DNA of 64,000 bases, taken from Hyphomonas sp. L-53-1-40. Lineage in GTDB: Bacteria > Pseudomonadota > Alphaproteobacteria > Caulobacterales > Hyphomonadaceae. Positions 26,870-36,774 of the stretch are shown piece after piece; the first letter of the stretch is position 1; every line of letters begins with the position of its first letter. Where the stretch lies: the NCBI RefSeq assembly GCF_000682775.1, contig NZ_AWFI01000019.1, positions 1 to 64,000 of the forward strand, written 5' to 3'. Made by a program: the position numbers and the translations under genes. Under the pieces are notes generated by a model. The model saw only the letters and a list, made by a program, of their open reading frames with translations. It searched no databases and was not told the DNA's origin.

Positions 26870-28783
26870 TCAGGCTGACTTCTGGTCGCCGTCGACTTCC
26901 TCGAAGTCGGCATCCACGACATCGTCGCCGTCCGCGGCCGCATCAGCCGCGGCATCTGCCGTAGCCGCCTCATCCTGCTGGCTGGCATAGATCGCTTCGC
27001 CGAGCTTCATTGCGGCTGTCATCAGAGCCTGATGTTTGGCCTGAATGTCGGCGATGTTGTCGCCCTCACGGGCTTCTTTCAACTCGTCGGACGCCGTCTT
27101 GATCTCGGCTTTCACCTCGTCAGACACCTTGTCGCCATGCTCCTCGACCTGCTTTTCGGTCTGGTGCACCAGCGCTTCGGCCTGGTTCTTGGCTTCGACG
27201 AGTTCGCGGCGTGCCTTGTCCTCGCCCGCATTGGCTTCGGCGTCGGCCATCATGTTCTTGATGTCCTCGTCCGTCAGGCCCCCGTCCGCCTGGATGGTGA
27301 TCTGCTGCTCTTTGCCTGTGGCCTTGTCCTTGGCGGACACGGACACGATGCCGTTGGCGTCGATGTCAAAGGTCACTTCGATCTGAGGCAAGCCGCGCGG
27401 TGCCGGCGGGATACCTTCGAGATTGAACTGGCCGAGCATCTTGTTGTCGACGGCCATTTCGCGCTCGCCCTGGAAGACCTTGATCGTCACGGCAGGCTGA
27501 TTGTCATCAGCCGTCGAGAACACCTGGGACTTCTTGGTCGGGATCGTCGTGTTGCGGTCGATCAGGCGTGTGAACACGCCGCCCAGTGTTTCAATACCGA
27601 GCGAGAGTGGTGTCACGTCAAGCAGGACCACGTCTTTCACGTCGCCTTGCAGAACGCCGCCCTGGATCGCTGCACCGATGGCAACAACTTCATCCGGGTT
27701 CACGCCCTTGTGCGGCTCGCGGCCGAAGAATTTCTTCACGGCTTCCTGAACCGCCGGCATGCGGGTCATGCCGCCCACGAGAACGACTTCGTCGATGTCG
27801 GAAGGAGACTTGCCAGCATCTGCGAGCGCTTTCTTGCACGGTTCGATGGTGCGCTTGACGAGGTCTTCGACAAGGCTTTCGAACTTGGCGCGCGTCAGCT
27901 TGATATTGAGGTGCTTGGGGCCGGTCGCATCGGCTGTGATGAAGGGAAGGTTCACTTCATACTGGCTGGCAGAGGAAAGCTCTTTCTTGGCTTTCTCAGC
28001 TTCTTCCTTCAGTCGCTGAAGGGCAAGCTTGTCGGCTTTCAGGTCAATGCCCTGATCCTTCTTGAACTCTTCTGCAAGGAAGTCGACGATCCGGAGGTCG
28101 AAGTCTTCACCGCCGAGGAACGTGTCACCATTGGTGGACAGCACTTCAAAAACGCCATCGCCGATCTCGAGCAGGGAGACGTCGAACGTACCACCGCCAA
28201 GGTCATATACGGCGATCGTCTTGGACTGTTCGTCCTTGTCGAGGCCGTAGGCGAGGGCCGCAGCGGTTGGCTCGTTGATGATCCGCAGGACTTCAAGACC
28301 CGCGATCTTGCCGGCGTCTTTGGTTGCCTGGCGTTGCGCGTCATTGAAGTAGGCAGGAACAGTGATGACCGCTTGGGTCACTTCGCTGCCGAGATAGGCT
28401 TCAGCCGTTTCCTTCATTTTCGTCAGGATGAAAGCGGACACTTCCTGTGGTGCGTAATCCTTGTCACGACCTTTGACCCACGCGTCGCCTGCCGGGCCTT
28501 TGACGATTTCGAACGGAGAAATCTCCTTGTCCTTCTGCGCGGTCGGGTCGTCGAACTGGCGACCGATCAGACGCTTGATGGCGTAGAAGGTGAAATCCGG
28601 GTTGGTGACAGCCTGGCGCCGGGCCGGCATGCCGATCAGGCGTTCGCCGCCTTCAGTGAAGGCCACAACGGACGGGGTTGTGCGCTGGCCTTCTGCGTTT
28701 TCAATGACCTTTGCCTGTCCGCCTTCCATGACGGCGACGCAGGAGTTGGTGGTTCCAAGGTCAATACCAATGATTTTGCTCAT
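26870..28783 (-). CDS. dnaK: Chaperone DnaK (Hsp70)
   Basis: The 637-aa ATP-dependent chaperone. The nucleotide-binding domain shows [53 protein letters not shown] and [10 protein letters not shown]. The substrate-binding domain begins near [14 protein letters not shown], and the lid ends [14 protein letters not shown], the usual C-terminal signature. GAGAG precedes the ATG. A sigma-32-like promoter lies about 145 bases upstream. dnaJ is not adjacent, at least not in the interval visible here. Confidence 0.98.
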   Translation of the reverse strand: MSKIIGIDLGTTNSCVAVMEGGQAKVIENAEGQRTTPSVVAFTEGGERLIGMPARRQAVTNPDFTFYAIKRLIGRQFDDPTAQKDKEISPFEIVKGPAGDAWVKGRDKDYAPQEVSAFILTKMKETAEAYLGSEVTQAVITVPAYFNDAQRQATKDAGKIAGLEVLRIINEPTAAALAYGLDKDEQSKTIAVYDLGGGTFDVSLLEIGDGVFEVLSTNGDTFLGGEDFDLRIVDFLAEEFKKDQGIDLKADKLALQRLKEEAEKAKKELSSASQYEVNLPFITADATGPKHLNIKLTRAKFESLVEDLVKRTIEPCKKALADAGKSPSDIDEVVLVGGMTRMPAVQEAVKKFFGREPHKGVNPDEVVAIGAAIQGGVLQGDVKDVVLLDVTPLSLGIETLGGVFTRLIDRNTTIPTKKSQVFSTADDNQPAVTIKVFQGEREMAVDNKMLGQFNLEGIPPAPRGLPQIEVTFDIDANGIVSVSAKDKATGKEQQITIQADGGLTDEDIKNMMADAEANAGEDKARRELVEAKNQAEALVHQTEKQVEEHGDKVSDEVKAEIKTASDELKEAREGDNIADIQAKHQALMTAAMKLGEAIYASQQDEAATADAAADAAADGDDVVDADFEEVDGDQKSA

Positions 28784-28926
28784 GTTGCATCTCTCTTTTT
28801 ATCAAGCCGCCACGGGCCGTGTTCTGTTGCGGTCTGCTCAGCAGCCCCGGACAGCCAGTGGCTCTTTCCAAGGGTTCAAATGAGGCGGCGGAAACGGTTT
28901 TGATCCGTGCGCCGGTTCGTCTTGCG

Positions 28927-28954
28927 ATATGGGAAGGGTTTAGCGCGTCTCAAG
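28927..28954 (-). promoter_or_regulatory. Sigma-32-type heat-shock promoter for dnaK
   Basis: On the minus strand CTTGAGA (28954-28948) is followed after 14 bases by CCCATAT (28933-28927). This matches the RpoH consensus CTTGAAA-N-CCCCATNT in order and spacing. No CIRCE inverted repeat was found upstream of dnaK. The predicted leader is about 140 bases and otherwise empty. Confidence 0.65.
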
Positions 28955-29087
28955 GGGGGAACAATACGTAGCTGTACAGGATTTCGGTGCATTGCTGCTA
29001 TAGGTCGGCCCTATAGCAACCCCAACAGCAATTTATTTGATAATGGTTCGCAGTCTCACTATGTCAGTTGGTGTGAAAGGAAATATC

Positions 29088-29300
29088 ATGCCGCGCCAAC
29101 TCATCAAGACACTCACATACAGCCTGATGCACTTTACGGTCGCTATTGCCGTGGCGTTTGCCCTGACGCGTAACTGGCATGCGGCGCTGGCCATCGGAAT
29201 GATTGAACCGGCCGTGCAGACCCTCGCCTACACGTTTCATGAGCGCCTGTGGGAGCGCCTGCCCGGCCGTGGGCGCACCGCGCCCGAGCCGCTGGGCTGA
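29088..29300 (+). CDS. DUF2061 membrane protein
   Basis: A 70-aa protein starting MPRQLIKTLTYSLMHFTVAI, with AAGGAAA upstream. The family pattern is a helix with FTVAIAVAFALTRNWHAALAIG, then the EPAVQTLAYTFHERLWERL end. Two short membrane helices are likely. Function is unknown in the family. ATG 29088 was chosen over an upstream in-frame ATG at 29037 because of the ribosome site. Confidence 0.85.
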   Translation: MPRQLIKTLTYSLMHFTVAIAVAFALTRNWHAALAIGMIEPAVQTLAYTFHERLWERLPGRGRTAPEPLG

Positions 29301-29376
29301 ATTATCCCGGAACTTCTGGACGTTTGGGTATCCTGCCGGGCATAGTGCCAAAAAAGCAGAAGCCGGGGAGGCTCAG

Positions 29377-30213
29377 ATGATCCGCACCTTCGTTCCAATC
29401 TTTTCCATCTGTCTATTGGCGGCCTGCACGTCAGAGCCCGTCAACAAGGCGCTCTCTGTGGCGAGCATTGAGCAGGCCTGGATTGCGGAAGGCTTTGAAA
29501 GTCCAGAAGGTGTCGCTGCTGCGCCGGATGGCGGATACTTCATTTCGAACGTGGTCGGAGAGGGGACTGACAGGGATGGGAATGGCTACATTTCTCATCT
29601 TGCAGCCGACGGCAGTATCACGACGCGCTACTGGACAGCGAAACTGGACGCGCCCAAGGGCATGGCCGTGCTGGACGGGACTCTACATGCCGCCGACATT
29701 GATAGCGTGGTGATGTTCAACGTCGAAGACGGCGAGCGACTGGACTCGGTCCGCATTGAGGGCGCCAAATTTCTCAATGATGCGACCGACTGGAACGGCG
29801 CGATCTATGTGTCGGATTCCGGCGATGCGGCGATCTACCGGATATCAGACGGTACAGCTGAGCTTTGGCTGCAGGATGAGCGGCTGGCGGGCGTGAATGG
29901 CCTGTTGGGCGATGGCGACCGGATGCTGGTCTCTACCATGACAACCGGCAGCTTGTTCAGCGTGACCGCAGAGGGCGAATTGACCGAGATTGCCGCCGGC
30001 ATGGAAAATGCCGACGGGATCGGGCTCGTGCCGGGCGGCGGCTATCTCGTCTCGTCCTGGCCCGGCCAGATCCACTATGTCGGCGAGGATGGCGCGGTCG
30101 CCACCCTGTTTGATGAACCGGTCTCTCAGAATGACCTGACGGTGATCGGCGATACGGTCATCGTGCCGAACTGGCGGCAGAACACCGTTACGACGTGGAA
30201 GGTGGGGCGTTGA
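29377..30213 (+). CDS. SMP-30/gluconolactonase-like beta-propeller lipoprotein
   Basis: A 278-aa exported protein. The signal peptide ends in the lipobox LLAAC (SICLLAAC). A six-bladed-propeller-like repeat pattern follows: FESPEGVAAAPDGGYFISNVVG, PKGMAVLDGTLHAADID, FLNDATDWNGAIYVSDSG, ADGIGLVPGGGYLVSSWPG. Such proteins are lactonase-like or sensor domains; no lactonase residues can be assigned with certainty. AGGCTCAG precedes ATG 29377. It ends convergently at grpE. Confidence 0.75.
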   Translation: MIRTFVPIFSICLLAACTSEPVNKALSVASIEQAWIAEGFESPEGVAAAPDGGYFISNVVGEGTDRDGNGYISHLAADGSITTRYWTAKLDAPKGMAVLDGTLHAADIDSVVMFNVEDGERLDSVRIEGAKFLNDATDWNGAIYVSDSGDAAIYRISDGTAELWLQDERLAGVNGLLGDGDRMLVSTMTTGSLFSVTAEGELTEIAAGMENADGIGLVPGGGYLVSSWPGQIHYVGEDGAVATLFDEPVSQNDLTVIGDTVIVPNWRQNTVTTWKVGR

Positions 30214-30828
30214 TCAGTTCGCCGCGCCTGCGCTGACCGCGACCATGGCGGCGCGCAAGGTGCGCTCGCCGATCTTCCAGCCGGGCTGGAAGCAGGAGGC
30301 GATGGTGCCGTTTGGCTGGTCAGACGGAATGTTTGCAACGGCCTGATGCAGGTTCGGATCGAATGTGTCGCCGGGCAGGGCGGCAATCACCGTAACGCCA
30401 TGACGGGCGAGGGCTGTGTGCAGCTCCTTCTCCGTCATCTCGATGCCTTCGAACAGGTTCCGGCCAGCTTCTGACAGGGCGGCGCGATCTTCATCAGTCA
30501 GGGCGGCGAGGGCGCGGGAGAGGTTATCCGAAACGCTGAGCAGGTCGCCGGCAAATTTCTCGATGGCGTAGACGCGCGCGTCGGACACCTGACGCTCAGC
30601 GCGCTTGCGCGTATTGTCGAGGTCGGCCAGCGTTCGCAGCAATTGCTCGCGCAGCTCTTCTTTCTCGATCTCAAGTTGCTGCACAGGATCCACGTCCGCT
30701 TGCGCTTCGGGTGCGTCTTCCTGCTTGGGCGCAGACTTCAGGATATCGTCCGCAGCCGCTTTGAGGTCAGCCTTGGAAGTATTGGAATCAATTTCAGCGG
30801 TTTCGCCGGGTTTGGTTTCGTCGCTCAT
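30214..30828 (-). CDS. grpE: Nucleotide exchange factor GrpE
   Basis: A 204-aa co-chaperone that releases ADP from DnaK. An acidic, low-complexity N-terminus leads to the long dimeric helix (VQQLEIEKEELREQLLRTLADLDNTRKRAERQ) and the beta-wing with the signature FDPNLHQAVANIPSDQPNGTIA and GWKIGERTLRAAMV. It overlaps the hrcA stop by four bases, so hrcA-grpE is one operon. Confidence 0.96.
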   Translation of the reverse strand: MSDETKPGETAEIDSNTSKADLKAAADDILKSAPKQEDAPEAQADVDPVQQLEIEKEELREQLLRTLADLDNTRKRAERQVSDARVYAIEKFAGDLLSVSDNLSRALAALTDEDRAALSEAGRNLFEGIEMTEKELHTALARHGVTVIAALPGDTFDPNLHQAVANIPSDQPNGTIASCFQPGWKIGERTLRAAMVAVSAGAAN

Positions 30829-31916
30829 CCTTGCGTATCCTTTTTGCGGCGTGTGGAGAGGAGTTCCCCGACCACTTTCGCCGTATAATCGACCATAGGT
30901 ATGACGCGGGCATAGTTCAGCCGGGTGGGGCCGATCACGCCCAGTGCGCCAATAACCTGTTTTCCGCCTCCCATATAGGGAGCCACAATCACACTTGAAC
31001 CCGATAGCGGGAAAAGCTGGTTCTCCGCACCAATGAACAGCCGCACACCGTCCGCTTCTCGGGTTGTGTCGAGGATATCGAGCAAGCTTTGCTGGCGTTC
31101 AAGCTCGTTGAACAGCTGGCGTACCCGGTCGAGATCTTCTGCGGCCTGTGCGTCTTCGAGCAGATTGGCACGGCCTCTCACGATCAGGGAGCGTCCCCGT
31201 CCGGGAGCATCACCGCTCCATTGCGCCAGTCCCTGTTCCACCAGCGAGGATGCGGCCTGATCCAGCGCGGCGCGATGCGAGCGCAATTCCTGACGGATAT
31301 CGCTGGCGACTTCCGTCAGGGTGCGACCGCGCACGCGCGTTGAGAGATAATTACCCGCCTCGATCAGCGTCGTTGCCGGCAGCCCTTCGGGCACTTCAAC
31401 GATACGGTTCTCGACATCGCCATCCTCTGTGACGATGACGCAGAGCGCTTCGCGTCCGCCGAGCGGTACGAATTCGGCATGCCTGACCACGGCGTCGCGG
31501 GTTGGGGACGTGACCAGGCCTGCACCGCCGGTCAGGCCGGACAGGATATTCGACGCTTCGCCCATGACCGCTTCGATATTGGTGCCTGCCGACTTGAGGC
31601 GGTCATCAATCTCCATACGGTCGTCGCGGCTGGGCTCTCCGATTTCTAGGAAGCCATCGACGAATAGGCGCAGGCCGGTATGGGTTGGCGCGCGTCCGGC
31701 AGAGATGTGGGGCGATTCCAGCAGGCCGAGTTCAGTCAGATCCGCCATCACATTGCGGATGGAGGCAGGGGACAGGGCAATCCCGCTTTTCGACAAGGTA
31801 CGCGACCCAACGGGGTCGCCGGTCGAGAGATAGCCTTCGACAATTTCCCGGAAAATGTCGCGTGAACGCTGGTCAAGGCGCTGCAACAGGGATTGCGTGT
31901 CGAGTGGCTGGATCAT
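30825..31916 (-). CDS. hrcA: Heat-inducible transcription repressor HrcA
   Basis: A 363-aa repressor that binds CIRCE operators and needs GroEL for folding. The winged helix has IVEGYLSTGDPVGSRTLSK and SPASIRNVMADLTELGLLESPHISAGRAPT, and the C-terminal domain ends GVIGPTRLNYARVIPMVDYTA. The length is typical. No CIRCE was found in front of dnaK or hrcA in this window, so its operators (probably groESL) lie elsewhere. It is co-translated with grpE. Confidence 0.96.
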   Translation of the reverse strand: MIQPLDTQSLLQRLDQRSRDIFREIVEGYLSTGDPVGSRTLSKSGIALSPASIRNVMADLTELGLLESPHISAGRAPTHTGLRLFVDGFLEIGEPSRDDRMEIDDRLKSAGTNIEAVMGEASNILSGLTGGAGLVTSPTRDAVVRHAEFVPLGGREALCVIVTEDGDVENRIVEVPEGLPATTLIEAGNYLSTRVRGRTLTEVASDIRQELRSHRAALDQAASSLVEQGLAQWSGDAPGRGRSLIVRGRANLLEDAQAAEDLDRVRQLFNELERQQSLLDILDTTREADGVRLFIGAENQLFPLSGSSVIVAPYMGGGKQVIGALGVIGPTRLNYARVIPMVDYTAKVVGELLSTRRKKDTQG

Positions 31917-31981
31917 CCCTTATTGATTAGGCGCGTGCCGCGCTGCGTTCAACAGGTTTCATCCCGCCTGCTGAGCACCAA

Positions 31982-33652
31982 TCAGGAAAGGCCTTCGATT
32001 TGACCCAGGGGGTTGAGGTGCATGTTTTCCGCAGCAGGCTGGCGGGGGAGGCCTGGCATGGTAACAATGTCACCACAGATTCCCACGACGAACCCCGCAC
32101 CCGCAGACAGGCGCACGTCACGAAGCTTGAGAACATGGTCTTCGGGCGCGCCAATCAGTTTGGCATCGCTTGAAAAGCTGTAGGGCGTCTTCGCCATACA
32201 GACCGGGAAATGGCCGAAGCCTGCCTTTTCCCAACGTTCCAGCTGGTTGCGTACCGAAGGGGTCGTCTCGACATGGCTGGCACGATAGATGCGCCGGGCT
32301 ACGGTTTCGATCTTGTCAAAAAGAGGCATTTCCGGCGGATAGAGCGGTTCGAAATCTGCCGGTGTGTTTCGCGCAAGATTGGCAACTGTGTGCGCAAGGT
32401 GTTCGGCGCCATGCCCCCCTTCGGCCCAGTGCGTACAGACGGAGACGGGTACGTCCTGTTGGGCGCAATAGGCTTCAATTGCGGCGATTTCACCGGATGT
32501 GTCTGAGGTAAACCGGTTGATTGCCACAACGACTGGGACGTTGAACTGTTTCATGTTCTCGATATGGCGGCCAAGATTGGCAAGGCCTTTTTCGAGCGAG
32601 TCATAACTGACGGTGCCGGCGTCTTCCTTGGCGATGCCGCCATGCATCTTCAGCGCGCGAACGGTCGCGACGAGCACCGCAGCGCTGGGCGCGAGGCCAG
32701 CCTGGCGGCATTTGATATTGAAGAACTTCTCCGCGCCGAGATCTGCTCCGAAGCCAGCTTCTGTTACGACGAAATCTGCCATCTTGAGTGCGGCTTGCGT
32801 GGCGATCACAGAGCTGCAGCCATGCGCAATATTGGCAAACGGGCCGCCATGAATGAGTGCTGGGTTGCCCTCCAGGGTCTGGACCAGATTGGGCAGCATG
32901 GCGTCCTTCAGAAGGACCATCATGGCGCCGACCGCATTCATGTCTTTCGCCGTGACAGGCACGCGCCCCCGGCGATAGCCGATCACCATGCGCTCCAGCC
33001 GGGCCTGCAAGTCGTGGGCATCCTTTGCCAGGCAGAGGATTGCCATGATTTCGGATGCGACAGTGATGTCGAAGCCGGTTTCCATCGGTGTGCCATTCGG
33101 ACTGCCGCCGAGGCCCGTTACGACACTGCGCAGATTGCGGTCATTCATGTCCATGACGCGCCGCCATGTAATCCGTGTGGGATCGATGCCGCTCTCGCCG
33201 CCCCAATGAACATGATTGTCGATCATGGCCGCCAGCAAATTGTGGGCGGAGGTGATGGCATGAAAGTCGCCCGTGAAGTGGAGGTTGATGTCCTCCATCG
33301 GCACCACTTGTGCCTGGCCGCCGCCTGTCGCGCCGCCCTTCATCCCGAAACAGGGGCCGAGCGAAGGCTCGCGGAGGCAGAGCAGTGTCCGTTCGCCGAT
33401 CCGGTTCATCGCATCTGTCAGGCCGACACTTGTTGTGGTCTTGCCTTCGCCAGCAGGTGTCGGGTTGATAGCGGTGACCAGGATCAGCTTTCCATTCGGC
33501 TTTGACCTTAAAGCCGTTAGATGATCGGTCGCGATCTTCGCCTTGTCGTGGCCATAGGGGATAATATTTTCTGGGGCGATCTCGAGCGCTTCGGCCAATT
33601 CGTGAATAGGGCGCTTCTTGGCGCTTCTGGCGATCTCGATATCTGTCGGCAT
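31982..33652 (-). CDS. fhs: Formate--tetrahydrofolate ligase
   Basis: A 556-aa enzyme of one-carbon metabolism (10-formyl-THF synthesis). The P-loop is [17 protein letters not shown] near residue 65, and the family blocks [42 protein letters not shown] and [14 protein letters not shown] are intact. ATG 33652 begins [16 protein letters not shown]; an in-frame extension to 33712 is not conserved. It sits between hrcA and rph, which are usually neighbours in Alphaproteobacteria, so it has been placed there later. Confidence 0.97.
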   Translation of the reverse strand: MPTDIEIARSAKKRPIHELAEALEIAPENIIPYGHDKAKIATDHLTALRSKPNGKLILVTAINPTPAGEGKTTTSVGLTDAMNRIGERTLLCLREPSLGPCFGMKGGATGGGQAQVVPMEDINLHFTGDFHAITSAHNLLAAMIDNHVHWGGESGIDPTRITWRRVMDMNDRNLRSVVTGLGGSPNGTPMETGFDITVASEIMAILCLAKDAHDLQARLERMVIGYRRGRVPVTAKDMNAVGAMMVLLKDAMLPNLVQTLEGNPALIHGGPFANIAHGCSSVIATQAALKMADFVVTEAGFGADLGAEKFFNIKCRQAGLAPSAAVLVATVRALKMHGGIAKEDAGTVSYDSLEKGLANLGRHIENMKQFNVPVVVAINRFTSDTSGEIAAIEAYCAQQDVPVSVCTHWAEGGHGAEHLAHTVANLARNTPADFEPLYPPEMPLFDKIETVARRIYRASHVETTPSVRNQLERWEKAGFGHFPVCMAKTPYSFSSDAKLIGAPEDHVLKLRDVRLSAGAGFVVGICGDIVTMPGLPRQPAAENMHLNPLGQIEGLS

Positions 33653-33741
33653 GATTCCCCCGGCGGTTATGAACCTCTCTCCCGGTGTAGACAGGCGCGT
33701 CAAAACCCGCAATCAGGCAGGGCAGCAATGAGGAATTCAAA

Positions 33742-34446
33742 ATGAGCACGCTTATTCGTCCATCCGGACGCGCTTTTGACCAGCTTCGCGACGTGACGCT
33801 GGAGACCAATGTCACGCGCTATGCTGAAGGCTCATGCCTCGCCAAGTTCGGCAACACGCATGTCCTGTGCACCGCCAGTTGGGAAAAGAACGTCCCGCCT
33901 TGGATGAAAGGGCAGGGCAAGGGCTGGGTCACCGCTGAGTATGGCATGTTGCCGCGCGCAACACATACACGCGGTCGGCGGGCCGGTCGCACGCAGGAAA
34001 TTCAGCGCCTGATTGGTCGCTCCCTGCGTTCAGTGTGTGACTTGAAGGCGCTGGGCGAGAACCAGATCACCATAGATTGTGACGTGCTGCAGGCCGATGG
34101 CGGCACGCGCACGGCTTCGATCACCGGCGGATTTGTTGCCTTGGCCATGGCCTGTCGCTACCTGCGCGCCGAAGGCGTGATTTCTGCGGATCCAATCACA
34201 AAGCAGGCGGCCGCCATTTCTGTGGGCATCTACCAGGACCACCCGGTTCTGGATGTCGACTATCCGGAAGATTCACGCGGTGAAGCCGACATGAATGTCG
34301 TGATGAGTTCCGATGGTGGTTTTATCGAGGTGCAAGGCACCGGCGAAGAGCGCCCAATGACCCGTCCTGAGCTCGATGAAATGCTGAGACTCGCGGAAAA
34401 AGGCTGTATGGAACTGTTCGACGCGCAGAAGGCCGCGCTGGGCTAA
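33742..34446 (+). CDS. rph: Ribonuclease PH
   Basis: A 234-aa phosphorolytic 3'-5' exoribonuclease that trims tRNA 3' ends. [61 protein letters not shown] and the active-site [15 protein letters not shown] are all present. The length and start are normal. It overlaps convergently with the globin gene by four bases. The usual downstream neighbour rdgB is here separated by five genes on the other strand. Confidence 0.97.
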   Translation: MSTLIRPSGRAFDQLRDVTLETNVTRYAEGSCLAKFGNTHVLCTASWEKNVPPWMKGQGKGWVTAEYGMLPRATHTRGRRAGRTQEIQRLIGRSLRSVCDLKALGENQITIDCDVLQADGGTRTASITGGFVALAMACRYLRAEGVISADPITKQAAAISVGIYQDHPVLDVDYPEDSRGEADMNVVMSSDGGFIEVQGTGEERPMTRPELDEMLRLAEKGCMELFDAQKAALG

Positions 34447-34883
34447 ATGCCGGGGCCGTTGCCCAGTTCGAACATGCCGAGTTGAAAGCTGCGGGCTATG
34501 CGATTGGCGCGTTCCATGAAGTAGTCCACCGTTTCCGGATTGTCCGACAGGTCTTCCAGCGTCAATCTGAACAGGGCGAGCCAGATATTGAAATGGGCGG
34601 GCGTGATGCCCGTCAATTTCATATGGGCCGGGAAAGGCTTGCCGGAATAGCGACCCGTGTTCATGGACACCGACGACCAGAAATCCTTCAACTTGGCGAG
34701 GTGGGATGGCCACTGGTCTCTGATCTCTTGCTCGAAAACCGGGCCCAGAAGGGGGTGGGCGCGGACGCGGGCATAGAAACGCTCGACAAGATCGGAAATG
34801 AACGCCTCGTCGATGCCGAGGCGCGTGGCGTTTTCCTGAATCTCGCGGCGACGATCATCAGCAGATCGGACTCTCATTGTCAT
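34443..34883 (-). CDS. Group III truncated hemoglobin
   Basis: A protein of about 146 aa. The TrHb group III pattern is [43 protein letters not shown] and [19 protein letters not shown], with a proximal His in the HFNIWL helix and no glycine pairs at the usual group I/II positions. It likely binds O2, NO or related ligands. The start is uncertain between ATG 34883, 34877 and 34895; none has a clear ribosome site. It overlaps rph at the end. Confidence 0.85.
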   Translation of the reverse strand: MTMRVRSADDRRREIQENATRLGIDEAFISDLVERFYARVRAHPLLGPVFEQEIRDQWPSHLAKLKDFWSSVSMNTGRYSGKPFPAHMKLTGITPAHFNIWLALFRLTLEDLSDNPETVDYFMERANRIARSFQLGMFELGNGPGI

Positions 34884-34950
34884 GCAACCGCACATGGGCG
34901 CCGAACTGTCCGGCGTCCATACGTAATTGCCGAAAACATGTGTCGGTGGA

Positions 34951-35448
34951 CTAATTGCCGGAAGCCGGCTTCCCATTTTGCCAGGTCACATCACGCCCAA
35001 ACAGCGGCACGGTCGACAGGCTCATCTTGGCAGAGCCGTCGACGATCTTGCGGCTGTAGGAGACGTACATCAGGCTGTCGGAATCGGCATCGTAAATCCG
35101 GCGGACGGCAAGTTGCTTGAAGACCAGGCTCTGGTTCTGGTCGAACACTTCCTCGCCGGACTTGTCCAGATCAATCCGACCGATGCGGATGGGGCCCGAC
35201 TGAAGGCATGATATCGAGGAATTGGACGGGTTTTCAAACCAGTTGCCCTTGCCAAGCCTGTCCCAGACGCCACGATCGAAATAAGAGAGATGGCAGACAA
35301 TGCCCTGAATATCGGGGTCCTGTAACTGCTTGATCTTGATCTCGTTGCCGAGCCAGTCATTCTTGAATTCGCCGACTTCCTTGTCGCCGCCACAAGCAGT
35401 AAGGGGCAGGATCAGGGCGAGCATCGCGTAGGCAATCTTGTGGGTCAT
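34951..35448 (-). CDS. creA: CreA-family lipoprotein
   Basis: A 165-aa exported protein with a signal peptide and lipobox LPLTAC. CreA family signatures are KNDWLGNEIKIKQLQDPDIQGIVCHLSYFD, NPSNSSISCLQ and LVFKQLAVRRIYDADSDSLMYVSYSRKI. The biochemical role is unknown. It follows the LRAT-like gene by 42 bases and shares its direction. Confidence 0.92.
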   Translation of the reverse strand: MTHKIAYAMLALILPLTACGGDKEVGEFKNDWLGNEIKIKQLQDPDIQGIVCHLSYFDRGVWDRLGKGNWFENPSNSSISCLQSGPIRIGRIDLDKSGEEVFDQNQSLVFKQLAVRRIYDADSDSLMYVSYSRKIVDGSAKMSLSTVPLFGRDVTWQNGKPASGN

Positions 35449-35457
35449 GCTGTAGCT

Positions 35458-35478
35458 ACGCCGAAAGGCCTTCGGCGT
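35458..35478 (-). repeat. Hairpin between LRAT-like gene and creA
   Basis: ACGCCGAA and TTCGGCGT pair perfectly over eight bases with a five-base loop. There is no T-run on the minus strand, so it could be a processing or attenuation element rather than a true terminator. Confidence 0.45.
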
Positions 35479-35490
35479 TCCTTGTCTGAG

Positions 35491-35877
35491 TCAGTAAGGA
35501 TTTCGCTTGCTGGATAGCATGTCGCCCAGCGCGCGGACAGTCGCCGCCCCAATCTGCATTGGCGTCGGCTTGCGGCGATGCGCATGACGGACAAGATGGC
35601 CGCAATTGGAGCCGAACAGATCATAGTCACGGCCAAGCTGGCGGCGGGCGCGGCCTTCCACGAGGTGGCCATCCAGCGAACTGTAGCGACGATGCAGGCG
35701 AATCTCACGACCGGTCGAAAACTGATCAGGACTTTGTTCGACGACACCATCATGCAGACGGGAATTGCTGATGATCGTACCGCGGGAGGTCACCACGCCA
35801 TAATGCGACAGGACCACTCCAAACCGGACCGAAACAACATCACCCGGTTCGAACGGCAGGAGGTGTAGACGCAGCAC
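35491..35877 (-). CDS. LRAT/NlpC-P60-like small protein
   Basis: A 128-aa protein. FEPGDVVSVRFG and SHYGVVTSRG supply the His, and FGSNCGHLVRHAH supplies the nucleophilic Cys followed by His, as in LRAT-type permuted NlpC/P60 folds. It could be an acyltransferase or peptidase; the substrate is unknown. It ends just before creA and abuts the XRE gene upstream by one base. Confidence 0.72.
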   Translation of the reverse strand: MLRLHLLPFEPGDVVSVRFGVVLSHYGVVTSRGTIISNSRLHDGVVEQSPDQFSTGREIRLHRRYSSLDGHLVEGRARRQLGRDYDLFGSNCGHLVRHAHRRKPTPMQIGAATVRALGDMLSSKRNPY

Positions 35878-36117
35878 TTATTCGGCTGCGACTTGTTCAT
35901 GGTCGGCAGAATCTTCGTCGTCGAAGACAAGCAAATCACCTGGCTGGCAATCCAGTTCCCGGCACAAGGCTTCCAGTGTGGAGAACCGCACTGCTTTGGC
36001 CTTGCCGGTTTTCAGGATCGAAAGATTGGCCAGCGTTACGCCAACGCGTTCTGATAGCTCCGTCAGAGACATGCGGCGATCTAGAAGCACTCGGTCGAGG
36101 GTTACGCGTATGGACAT
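35878..36117 (-). CDS. YozG-like XRE helix-turn-helix regulator
   Basis: A 79-aa Cro/CI-type protein. The HTH reads LDRRMSLTELSERVGVTLANLSILKTGKAKAVRF, followed by LEALCRELDCQPGDLL and an acidic tail. This short form is typically encoded beside DUF2975 membrane proteins, as it is here, and may control that operon. It lies 11 bases after the DUF2975 gene. Confidence 0.88.
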   Translation of the reverse strand: MSIRVTLDRVLLDRRMSLTELSERVGVTLANLSILKTGKAKAVRFSTLEALCRELDCQPGDLLVFDDEDSADHEQVAAE

Positions 36118-36128
36118 ATCCTGTGCTC

Positions 36129-36683
36129 CTAAATCGTCATTTTTTCTTCGTCGCGAAGGCGGGTGCCCTCACGGAAGACTTGGGACAGGATGAAGAGCGC
36201 CGCAACCGATGCCCATGCGATAAGGTCGAAAGACAATTGTATTTTTGCCCCTTCGGCTGTCAGTCCGATCACCAATGCGATCGCATACCGCATCAGTTGT
36301 GTCACCGCGATGGCGATGGCGATTCGCGTGAGCCGACCAGCATTATCCGGTACGAACGGGTCACCTGCAGACAGGGTTGCGAGGATCTTGCGCAATTCAA
36401 GACAGACAAAGACGACCGCAGCGACCACCACAACAGCGCCGAGCAGGCCTGCGCTGAGTTCGTGCACGCTGATATCATGGTCGTCGATCTTGATGCCGGC
36501 AATATTGATTGGATTGCCTGACAACATGGAAATCAATTCTATCCCGGCTGCGAGGATAACAATTGCGCCGATGAGGGCAGTCATCCACATGACAATCGTC
36601 ACCAGCACGGTCATGATGGCGGCCATGGAATTTCCCGCGTTTGTACTCATGCGTATCTTTTCACCTTCCGGCGTTGTTGACAT
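36129..36683 (-). CDS. DUF2975 membrane protein
   Basis: A 184-aa protein with four transmembrane helices (about 25-47, 77-100, 121-143 and 152-172). It has the DUF2975 traits ELRKILATLSAGDPFVPDNAGRLTRIA and SFDLIAWASVAALFILSQVFREGTRLRDEEK at the end. The start could also be the ATG at 36650. It is paired with the YozG-like regulator; the pair probably responds to a membrane or growth signal, which is inference. Confidence 0.88.
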   Translation of the reverse strand: MSTTPEGEKIRMSTNAGNSMAAIMTVLVTIVMWMTALIGAIVILAAGIELISMLSGNPINIAGIKIDDHDISVHELSAGLLGAVVVVAAVVFVCLELRKILATLSAGDPFVPDNAGRLTRIAIAIAVTQLMRYAIALVIGLTAEGAKIQLSFDLIAWASVAALFILSQVFREGTRLRDEEKMTI

Positions 36684-36774
36684 GGAGCCGTCCGACTTTA
36701 TCGCTAAAGGCGCAAGGCTTACCGAATAACGATATATACTTTAATGACAAAAGCAAGAATAGGGCCAATACAGA

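Noticed and set aside
27032-28903. Long open frame of 623 codons on the plus strand across dnaK
   Set aside because: It is antisense to the fully conserved dnaK gene and arises from its GC-rich third codon positions; no ribosome site or family match.
36163-36729. 188-codon plus-strand frame across the DUF2975 gene
   Set aside because: Antisense to a membrane protein gene whose neighbour (YozG-like regulator) supports the minus-strand reading.
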